Positions 1-4,263 of a stretch of 5,151 nt of DNA are shown in pieces. Positions within the stretch are counted from its first letter, which is position 1. Every line of letters starts with the position of its first letter. Made by a program: the position numbers and the translations under genes. The DNA is from Ilumatobacteraceae bacterium (GTDB lineage: Bacteria; Actinomycetota; Acidimicrobiia; Acidimicrobiales; Ilumatobacteraceae): positions 1 through 5,151 of the forward strand of contig JAODBQ010000124.1 of assembly GCA_025464045.1 (NCBI GenBank). The letters run 5' to 3'. Below the pieces are notes generated by a model. That model did no database searches and was not told the DNA's origin. It was given only the letters and a program-made list of their open reading frames with translations.

Positions 1-97
1 CCCGCGCCCACCCCGGCGGCCACCGGGCGGGTGGGCGCGCTGTGAGCCACATCTGGCACAGCCCGCGCCCACCTCGCCGGCCACCGGGCGGGTGGGC
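1..97. repeat. Two direct repeats, each a potential hairpin
   Basis: Bases 1-36 and 62-97 are the same 36-base sequence with two differences (offsets 13 and 16). Copy 1 contains a perfect 11-bp inverted repeat, 3-13 against 29-39. Copy 2 keeps a 7-bp stem, 67-73 against 91-97, with an inner CCGG/CCGG stem (77-80 and 84-87) around a CCA loop. The 61-base offset is not a multiple of three, so the copies lie in different reading frames, which argues against a repeated protein segment. A second small hairpin, GCCA/TGGC at 46-49 and 54-57, sits between the copies. Possible roles are a transcription terminator pair for a gene left of the window, or a dispersed genomic hairpin repeat. The array may continue past the left edge. 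Confidence 0.7.
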
Positions 98-99
98 CA

Positions 100-142
100 G
101 GGCCGGGCCGGAGCCGGCGCTGGGGCTGGGGCTTGGGCTTGG
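100..142 (+). other. G-run tract with G-quadruplex potential
   Basis: Runs of G occur at 100-102, 105-107, 122-125, 128-131, 135-137 and 141-142. The last four are separated by CT or CTT and look like a decaying 6-7 base tandem repeat. Two stacked quartets are possible with short loops. Three quartets would need the run at 105-107 and a 14-base loop. The G-rich strand is the plus strand, opposite to ferredoxin transcription. Folding is inferred from the run pattern only. Confidence 0.35.
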
Positions 143-144
143 AA

Positions 145-162
145 CCGCTCGTTTACGAACGG
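145..162. promoter_or_regulatory. 18-base palindrome, operator-like
   Basis: The half-sites CCGCTCGT and ACGAACGG flank a central TT. Seven of nine opposed base pairs are complementary, and the mismatches are the centre and one inner pair. Length and symmetry suit a dimeric repressor of the TetR type. No gene start lies directly beside it (ferredoxin ends at 287), so if functional it would control something left of the window. It could also be chance symmetry. Confidence 0.25.
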
Positions 163-278
163 CCGAGGATGCCCGGCAACGAGGGCACCGGGAACATTGC
201 CCGAGCCGGGACGGGGGGTGCGTGGGCGAACCAGTGCGGCAGCCGGACGACGTCGAGCGGAGATCAGGAGTACGAGGA

Positions 279-296
279 GGCCGCGATCAGGCGGCC
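279..296 (-). terminator. Hairpin over the ferredoxin stop codon
   Basis: A perfect 6-bp inverted repeat, 279-284 against 291-296, encloses a 6-base loop that includes the ferredoxin TGA (287-289 on the minus strand). No T-run follows, so this is weak evidence for an intrinsic terminator. GC-rich actinobacterial terminators often lack a clear U-tract. Confidence 0.2.
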
Positions 297-553
297 GACG
301 CGCGCAGGGCCTTGGGCGTCTCGATCTCGATGAAGATGCACTCGCCGGGGCAGTCGAGCGCCGCGTCGATCGTGGCTTGACGATGCCGCTCGGGCACGAA
401 CGCGAGGCTCCCGGAGCCGCCCGGATCGTTCAGTGCGACGGCCATCTCGGCGACGTAGGCGATGCCGTCCTCGAGCTGCACGAAGACGTCGGGACAGTGG
501 TCGAGACAGAGCCCGTCTCCCGTGCAGAGGTCCTGGTCGATCCACACCCGCAT
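287..553 (-). CDS. Small single-cluster ferredoxin, 88 aa
   Basis: A soluble cytoplasmic electron carrier with one iron-sulfur cluster. The N-terminal motif is CTGDGLCLDHCP: Cys10, Asp13, Cys16 and Cys20 followed by Pro21. The fourth cysteine ligand is Cys68 in DCPGEC. This is the C-x2-D-x2-C-x3-CP...CP pattern of single-cluster bacterial and archaeal ferredoxins. Asp stands where a canonical [4Fe-4S] protein has Cys, so the cluster could be [3Fe-4S] or Asp-ligated [4Fe-4S], as known for Pyrococcus furiosus ferredoxin. The protein is longer than the usual 60-70 residues because of a segment at about 28-58 and a short acidic/Ala tail. An extra Cys72 lies four residues after Cys68. The ATG at 553 is chosen because the ferredoxin fold begins at once (MRVWIDQDLC). 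A longer frame reaching 718 would run through the peptidase gene. The usual partners are cytochrome P450s, ferredoxin reductases or oxygenases, but none is in view, so the partner is unknown. Confidence 0.9.
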   Translation of the reverse strand: MRVWIDQDLCTGDGLCLDHCPDVFVQLEDGIAYVAEMAVALNDPGGSGSLAFVPERHRQATIDAALDCPGECIFIEIETPKALRASAA

Positions 554-614
554 GACCGATCCGACGATAGCGGGCCACGCCCGGGCCCCCACGATCGCCA
601 GTACCGTTACCACC
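554..614. promoter_or_regulatory. Divergent promoter region, ferredoxin / ptrB
   Basis: These 61 bases must drive both genes. Towards ptrB, TACCGT (602-607) matches the actinobacterial -10 pattern TANNNT and lies 7 bases before the GTG, which fits a leaderless transcript. Towards the ferredoxin, TATCGT (minus strand, 569-564) lies 10 bases before the ATG. Neither has a good -35 or Shine-Dalgarno sequence. A 5-bp inverted repeat (571-575 against 579-583) between the two boxes could be an operator. Confidence 0.4.
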
Positions 615-2636
615 GTGCGTGAACCAGTCGCTCCACAGATCCCCCACACGTGGCACCGACCGACCGGCGATGTCGAGGACCCGTGGGCGTGGCTGCGCGA
701 TCGGGACGACCCCGCCACGATCGAGTACCTCGAGGAGGAGAACGCCTACGCCGACGTCTGGTTCGACGAGCACGCCCCCGCGATCGAGCACCTCTTCGAC
801 GAGCTGCGTTCGAGGGTCCAGGAGACGGACCTGTCGGCACCCGTGCGCAAGGACGACTGGTGGTACGTCAGCCGGACCGAGGAGGGCAGCAGCTACCCGA
901 TCCACTGCCGCGGGCGCAGCGCGAGCACGGCGACCGAGCACGCGCTGCTCGACGAGAACGTCGAGGCGGCCGGCAAGGAGTACTTCTCGCTCAGCTCGTT
1001 CACCGTCAGCCCGGATCACCGCCTCCTGGCCTGGAGCAGCGACGACAACGGCAGCGAGCGCTACACGTTGCGCATCCGCGACCTCGCCACCGGCTCGGAC
1101 CTGGACGATGTGATCACCGACACGACGTGGGGTGGCACCGCGTGGTCGAGCGACGACGAGCATGTCTTCTACGTCACCCCAGACGAGCAGATGCGGCCGC
1201 ACCGCGTCTGGCGCCACCGGCTCGGCACCGCGCAGGCCGACGACGTCCTCGTGTACGAGGACCCCGACGAGCGGTTCTTCGTCGGCGTCGGGCGCACGCG
1301 CAGCGGCGAGTGGATCGTGATCGAATCGGGCAGCAAGCTCAGCTCGGAGGCGCACCTCGTGCCCGCGGGCGATCCGACGGCGACGCCGGTGGTGGTGCGA
1401 CCGCGGGTCGACGACCTCGAGTACTCGGTCGACCACTGGGGCGACTCGTTCGTCGTCGTCACCAACCTCGATGCCGAGGACTTCAGGGTGATGACTGCCC
1501 CGCTCGACGCCCCCGGCGAGTGGACCGAGCTGGTCGCCCACCAGCCGGGCCGCCGGATCACGTCTGTCGATCCGTTCGCCGATCACCTCGTGCTCCACGA
1601 GTGGGCCGACGCCCAGACCCGGTTGCGAATCCTCTTCCGCGACGGCACGGAGCAGGTGCTCGAGCTCGGCGACGAGCCGCACGACGTCGATCTCGACTCG
1701 AACCCGAACTGGGAGACCAACACGATCCGGTTCGACTACCAGTCGTTCACCACGTCTGCGTCGGTGTACGAGCAGGACCTGCGCACCGGTGAGCGCACGT
1801 TGCTGAAGCAGACCCCGGTGCCCAACGCCGACCTCACGAACTACGTCGCCACCCGCGAGTGGGCGACGGCGCCAGACGGCACGAAGGTGCCCGTCGACAT
1901 CGTGCGCCGCGCCGACGTCACGCCCGACGGGACCAACCCGTGCCTCGTCTACGGGTACGGCAGCTACGAGATGTCGATGGCTCCGTGGTTCAGCGCGGCG
2001 CGGCTGTCGTTGCTCGATCGCGGCGTCGCGTGGGCACTGGTCCACCCGCGCGGCGGTGGCGAGCTCGGCCGTCGCTGGTACCTCGACGGCAAGCTGCTGC
2101 ACAAGCGCAACACGTTCACCGACACGATCGCCTGCGCCGAGCACCTCGTCGCGCAGGGGTGGGCCGCGCCCGGCAAGATGGCCGTCCGCGGCGGATCGGC
2201 CGGCGGTCTCCTGGTCGGCGCCTGCACCACCATGCGCCCCGACCTCTTCGCTGCGGTCGTCGCCGAGGTGCCGTTCGTCGACGTCGTCTCCACGATGAGC
2301 GACCCGAGCCTGCCCCTCACGGTGACCGAGTGGGAGGAGTGGGGAGACCCGCGCCAGGAGCCGTGGGCGAGCTACATCGAGAGCTACTCGCCGTACGACA
2401 ACACGATCGCGACCGCCTACCCGGCGGTGTACGTCACGGCCGGACTGAACGATCCGCGCGTCAGCTACCACGAGCCGGCGAAGTGGGTGGCCAAGCTCCG
2501 CGCGCTGCGCACGAACAGAGCGCCGTTGGTCTTCAAGTGCGAGATGGGAGCCGGTCATGGCGGCCCGAGCGGGCGCTACGAGCGCTGGCGCGACGAGGCC
2601 AAGGTGACCGAGTTCGTGCTCTCGACCACGAGGTGA
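615..2636 (+). CDS. ptrB: Oligopeptidase B (S9A serine peptidase), 673 aa
   Basis: A cytoplasmic prolyl-oligopeptidase-family serine peptidase that cuts short peptides after Arg or Lys. The layout is an N-terminal segment with the family DPWAWLRD signature, a beta-propeller at roughly residues 70-400, and a C-terminal alpha/beta-hydrolase domain from about 410. The triad is visible: Ser528 in RGGSAGG, Asp613 in GLNDPRV and His648 in GAGHGG. Glu572 and Glu574 in TEWEEWG match the acidic pair that gives oligopeptidase B its preference for basic P1 residues, and the YSPYDN and EPAKWVAKLR blocks are typical of this subgroup rather than of prolyl oligopeptidase. The length is normal for the family. 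The GTG at 615 is preferred because family similarity starts right after it and TANNNT lies 7 bases upstream. The in-frame ATG at 552 would overlap the ferredoxin start codon and add 21 residues unlike the family. No signal peptide is seen. The gene is complete and convergent with the MauE-like gene 42 bases downstream. Confidence 0.93.
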   Translation: MREPVAPQIPHTWHRPTGDVEDPWAWLRDRDDPATIEYLEEENAYADVWFDEHAPAIEHLFDELRSRVQETDLSAPVRKDDWWYVSRTEEGSSYPIHCRGRSASTATEHALLDENVEAAGKEYFSLSSFTVSPDHRLLAWSSDDNGSERYTLRIRDLATGSDLDDVITDTTWGGTAWSSDDEHVFYVTPDEQMRPHRVWRHRLGTAQADDVLVYEDPDERFFVGVGRTRSGEWIVIESGSKLSSEAHLVPAGDPTATPVVVRPRVDDLEYSVDHWGDSFVVVTNLDAEDFRVMTAPLDAPGEWTELVAHQPGRRITSVDPFADHLVLHEWADAQTRLRILFRDGTEQVLELGDEPHDVDLDSNPNWETNTIRFDYQSFTTSASVYEQDLRTGERTLLKQTPVPNADLTNYVATREWATAPDGTKVPVDIVRRADVTPDGTNPCLVYGYGSYEMSMAPWFSAARLSLLDRGVAWALVHPRGGGELGRRWYLDGKLLHKRNTFTDTIACAEHLVAQGWAAPGKMAVRGGSAGGLLVGACTTMRPDLFAAVVAEVPFVDVVSTMSDPSLPLTVTEWEEWGDPRQEPWASYIESYSPYDNTIATAYPAVYVTAGLNDPRVSYHEPAKWVAKLRALRTNRAPLVFKCEMGAGHGGPSGRYERWRDEAKVTEFVLSTTR

Positions 2637-2653
2637 TCCGCGGTCGCGCCGGC

Positions 2654-2675
2654 CGAGCGCCGGACGCCGGGCTCG
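2654..2675. terminator. Hairpin between convergent genes
   Basis: Bases 2654-2658 pair with 2671-2675 and 2660-2663 with 2667-2670. This gives a 9-bp GC-rich stem with one bulged G at 2659 and an ACG loop. It lies within the 42-base gap between the ptrB stop and the MauE-like stop, where a two-way terminator would be expected. No U-run follows on either strand. Confidence 0.4.
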
Positions 2676-2678
2676 CCG

Positions 2679-3053
2679 TCAGGCGACGGCGGCGAGGATC
2701 GCCAGGGCGATCAGCGCTCCGTTGCGCACGAGGTGACCCCAACCGATCGGCGCCGCGCTGAACGTGCCGAAGCACGCGCACGGAGGTCGCCGGCCCTGAG
2801 CGAGGCGCACCGCGATCAGCACCGTGAATGCCGCGAGCACAGCCGCGGCGACCCACCCGAACACGTGTCGCTGCCACTGCACGGCGAGCACCGCACCGAG
2901 CGCGACCTCGAAGATCGGCACGCCGTCGAGCAGCCGCGTCGGTGCGACGAGCTCGCGCGACTGCGCGCGCCACTGCTGTGGTCGGGCCAGCTTCGTGACA
3001 CCGGAGACGACGAACACCGCCCCGACGACGCCCGCCGCCACCGCACCGATCAC
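2679..3053 (-). CDS. MauE/DoxX-like integral membrane protein, 124 aa
   Basis: A small inner-membrane protein with about four hydrophobic segments, near residues 2-20, 43-60, 64-83 and 107-124. The first ends in the SGVTKLARP motif common in DoxX/MauE proteins. PCACFG, with Cys92 and Cys94 after the third segment, is the Cys-x-Cys-Phe-Gly signature of the MauE-like group. In methylamine dehydrogenase clusters MauE acts with the thioredoxin-like MauD in maturing a disulfide-rich subunit. Stand-alone actinobacterial copies have no settled role, and no mau structural genes are visible here, so mauE is not used as a name. The GTG at 3053 is the first start in frame, with TAGCCT (TANNNT) 7 bases upstream and no Shine-Dalgarno, so a leaderless message is possible. 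It lies 103 bases downstream of the MBL-fold gene on the same strand and might also be read from it. Confidence 0.75.
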   Translation of the reverse strand: MIGAVAAGVVGAVFVVSGVTKLARPQQWRAQSRELVAPTRLLDGVPIFEVALGAVLAVQWQRHVFGWVAAAVLAAFTVLIAVRLAQGRRPPCACFGTFSAAPIGWGHLVRNGALIALAILAAVA

Positions 3054-3060
3054 GGTCGTC

Positions 3061-3066
3061 AGGCTA
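3061..3066 (-). promoter_or_regulatory. Possible -10 box for the MauE-like gene
   Basis: On the minus strand TAGCCT fits TANNNT and ends 7 bases before the GTG at 3053, the spacing expected for a leaderless transcript. No -35 resembling TTGACA is found 16-19 bases upstream. That upstream stretch leads into the decamer repeats. Confidence 0.3.
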
Positions 3067-3093
3067 CGGCTGCCCCTGCGATCGCACCGTCCT

Positions 3094-3140
3094 CATCCGT
3101 CGACATCCGTCGACGTCCGTCCTCCGTCGACATCGGTCGA
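3094..3140. repeat. Degenerate 10-base tandem repeat
   Basis: The unit CATCCGTCGA occurs exactly at 3094-3103 and 3104-3113. A 7-base partial follows at 3114-3120, then an 8/10 match at 3121-3130 and a 9/10 match at 3131-3140. The junctions create repeated GTCGAC palindromes. The array fills the middle of the gap between the MBL-fold stop and the MauE-like start. A period of one DNA helical turn would put identical sites on one face of the helix, but simple slippage is an equally good explanation. Confidence 0.65.
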
Positions 3141-3156
3141 CGTGGACCACGCCCGC

Positions 3157-3993
3157 TCAGGTCAGGTCGACGACGAGCCCTTCGGCGGCGATCAGCAGCT
3201 CGAAGCCGAACCGCTCGGCCATCACCGCGCCACAGACCTTCAGCTCGTCGAGTGCGTCGTCGGTGCGGTTCGGGTCGTGGTGGAACAGCGCCAGCCGCTT
3301 CGCGCCGGCGCGGCCGGCGAGCCACATCGCGTACTCCGGCGTGCAGTGCCCCCACGTCGCCTTCTTGGCGAACTCCGTGACGGTGTACTGCGAGTCGTGG
3401 ATCATCAGGTCGACGCCGCGGACCAGCTCGAGCGCTCCGGGTGTGACGGTGAAGCGCCCGTCGATCGGCTGCTGATGATCGGACAGGTAGGCGATGCTGC
3501 GGCCGTTGGCCTCGACCCGGTAGCCGAGCGTGCGGCCGACGTGCGGGATCTCGCGGGCGGTGACGCGCACGCCGCCGATCGAGAACTCGGATTCCGATGT
3601 GTCATGGAAACGCACCGTGCCGGGGAACTCGCCGATCGTCAGTGGGAACAGCGGCGGGCAGATCGTCGCGTCGAAGACCTCGACGAGCGAGCGACCGTCC
3701 TCGGGGATCGGCGCGTAGACGTCGAGCTCGGCACCGGAGCAGAGCAGCGGCGCGAAGAAGGGCAGGCCCTGGGTGTGATCCCAGTGCAGGTGGGACACGA
3801 GCGCCGAGGCGCGGAACGATCCGTCGAGCGCGCACGTGCGCCCGAAGTAGCGCAGCCCGGTGCCGAGATCCAGGAGCAACGGCGGCTCGCCGGGTGTGTC
3901 GACGACCACGCTGGACGTGTTGCCGCCGTACCGAGCGATCTCTCCACTGTTGCACGGCGTCGAACCGCGCACGCCGTAGAACGTGACCTTCAA
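3157..3993 (-). CDS. MBL-fold metal-dependent hydrolase, 278 aa
   Basis: A cytoplasmic metallo-beta-lactamase-fold hydrolase of the RNase Z/PhnP-like, YGVRGSTPC-type group. The protein opens with KVTFYGVRGSTPC and RYGGNTSSVVV, then LDLGTGLR. HLHWDH gives His68, His70, Asp72 and His73. Further likely metal ligands are His151 (IPHVG), Asp172 (YLSDH) and a His of LFHHD (238/239). His199-Asp200 and His216 (WGHCTPE) are also group-typical. Members are often annotated as phosphodiesterases or unspecified MBL hydrolases, and the substrate here is unknown. The length is normal. The TTG at 3993 is chosen because the conserved N-terminus starts there and GAGGGG lies 8 bases upstream. The GTG at 4002 would overlap that ribosome site, and longer in-frame extensions reach into the divergent hydrolase relic. 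No signal peptide is seen. All expected metal motifs are present, so the enzyme is probably active. Confidence 0.88.
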   Translation of the reverse strand: MKVTFYGVRGSTPCNSGEIARYGGNTSSVVVDTPGEPPLLLDLGTGLRYFGRTCALDGSFRASALVSHLHWDHTQGLPFFAPLLCSGAELDVYAPIPEDGRSLVEVFDATICPPLFPLTIGEFPGTVRFHDTSESEFSIGGVRVTAREIPHVGRTLGYRVEANGRSIAYLSDHQQPIDGRFTVTPGALELVRGVDLMIHDSQYTVTEFAKKATWGHCTPEYAMWLAGRAGAKRLALFHHDPNRTDDALDELKVCGAVMAERFGFELLIAAEGLVVDLT

Positions 3994-4002
3994 CAGACAC
4001 AC

Positions 4003-4008
4003 CCCCTC
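4003..4008 (-). promoter_or_regulatory. Ribosome binding site deciding the TTG start
   Basis: GAGGGG on the minus strand lies 8 bases before the TTG at 3993. It is the clearest purine-rich site on this strand and favours TTG over the GTG at 4002, which overlaps the G-run. Confidence 0.6.
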
Positions 4009-4014
4009 GACCTC

Positions 4015-4044
4015 ACGATATGCCGCTTTGGTCGCGACGGTAAA
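4015..4044 (-). promoter_or_regulatory. Candidate promoter of the MBL-fold gene
   Basis: On the minus strand, TTTACC (4044-4039) and TATCGT (4020-4015) are separated by 18 bases. Each matches 4 of 6 bases of the housekeeping -35 and -10 consensus. A transcript start about 7 bases further on (near 4008) would put the GAGGGG ribosome site at the very 5' end of a short leader. This is the best-formed promoter in the window. Confidence 0.45.
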
Positions 4045-4081
4045 CCGACCTCCGGCGTGACCTTCGTCGCACCGGCCGCAG

Positions 4082-4087
4082 TACCTT
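4082..4087 (+). promoter_or_regulatory. Possible -10 box for the relic/thioredoxin unit
   Basis: TACCTT fits TANNNT and ends 8 bases before the ATG at 4096, compatible with a leaderless or nearly leaderless message. The context AGTACCNT is shared with the box before ptrB (AGTACCGT). GTGACC at 4057-4062, 19 bases upstream, is a weak -35 candidate. Confidence 0.3.
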
Positions 4088-4095
4088 GGCGAGGC

Positions 4096-4263
4096 ATGGC
4101 CGGCATCGAGCAACGCGGGGTCACCGTCAACGGCGTCGACGTCGCCTACCTGACGATCGGCGAGGGCCCGTTGGCATCGTGCCCGCACGGCTTCCCCGGC
4201 CACTTCGTCCACGTCGAGCAGCCCGACGAAGCCAACGAACGGATCATGGAGTTCCTCCGATGA
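4096..4263 (+). pseudogene. Alpha/beta hydrolase relic, internal deletion, 55 codons
   Basis: The first 34 codons are the start of an alpha/beta-fold hydrolase: VNGVDVAYLTIGEGP, then an HGFP oxyanion-loop motif at 31-34. From Gly35 the sequence is suddenly the family's C-terminal end, GHFVHVEQPDEANERIMEFL, where the His36 position normally supplies the catalytic histidine. The family is usually about 280 residues, so around 200 are missing, including the nucleophile elbow, the lid and the acid residue. The frame is kept across the join near 4198. Ser28 and Pro30 replace residues that are usually hydrophobic before the HG, which suggests relaxed selection. The product cannot be an active hydrolase. 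Its TGA overlaps the next ATG (ATGA, 4260-4263), so its translation may feed ribosomes to the thioredoxin fusion, and it may survive as a leader ORF. An assembly collapse is an alternative explanation for the deletion. Confidence 0.8.
4248..4251 (+). promoter_or_regulatory. Ribosome binding site for the thioredoxin fusion
   Basis: GGAG lies 8 bases before the ATG at 4260, inside the last codons of the hydrolase relic. Together with the ATGA overlap this supports translational coupling and the choice of 4260 as the start. Confidence 0.5.

Larger units (their letters stand above)
1..286. other. Intergenic region with no convincing gene
   Basis: No reading frame here looks like a real protein. 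Plus-strand frames 2 and 3 stay open only because of GC richness and give Gly/Arg/Ala/Pro low-complexity translations. Frame 1 is open from the left edge for 14 codons (Pro/Ala-rich) and stops with TGA at 43-45, so the tail of an upstream gene cannot be excluded. The region is occupied by the hairpin direct repeats, the G-run tract and the 18-base palindrome listed separately. It lies downstream of the ferredoxin stop. Confidence 0.55.

Noticed and set aside
1..97. Direct repeats considered as CRISPR or insertion-sequence ends
   Set aside because: Only two copies with a 25-base interval and no cas or transposase genes. The copies are direct, not terminally inverted.
42..622. Overlapping plus-strand frames at the left edge
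   Set aside because: They cross hairpin repeats and the antisense of the ferredoxin. Low-complexity Gly/Ala/Arg translations with no family signal.
650..1792. A 380-codon plus-strand frame inside ptrB
   Set aside because: Arg/Pro-rich shadow of the peptidase in another frame.
264..2558. A 764-codon open frame on the minus strand
   Set aside because: It is antisense to ptrB, which has a full catalytic triad and family motifs. The translation is Arg/Val/Asp-rich with no recognisable domain, as expected from GC-rich codon bias.
3094..3140. Short repeat array considered as CRISPR
   Set aside because: The 10-base units are contiguous with no spacers, and no cas gene is in view.
2824..4095. The long plus-strand open frame leading into the hydrolase relic
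   Set aside because: It runs antisense to the MauE-like and MBL-fold genes and shows no family features. Only the last 55 codons from the ATG at 4096 resemble a protein family.
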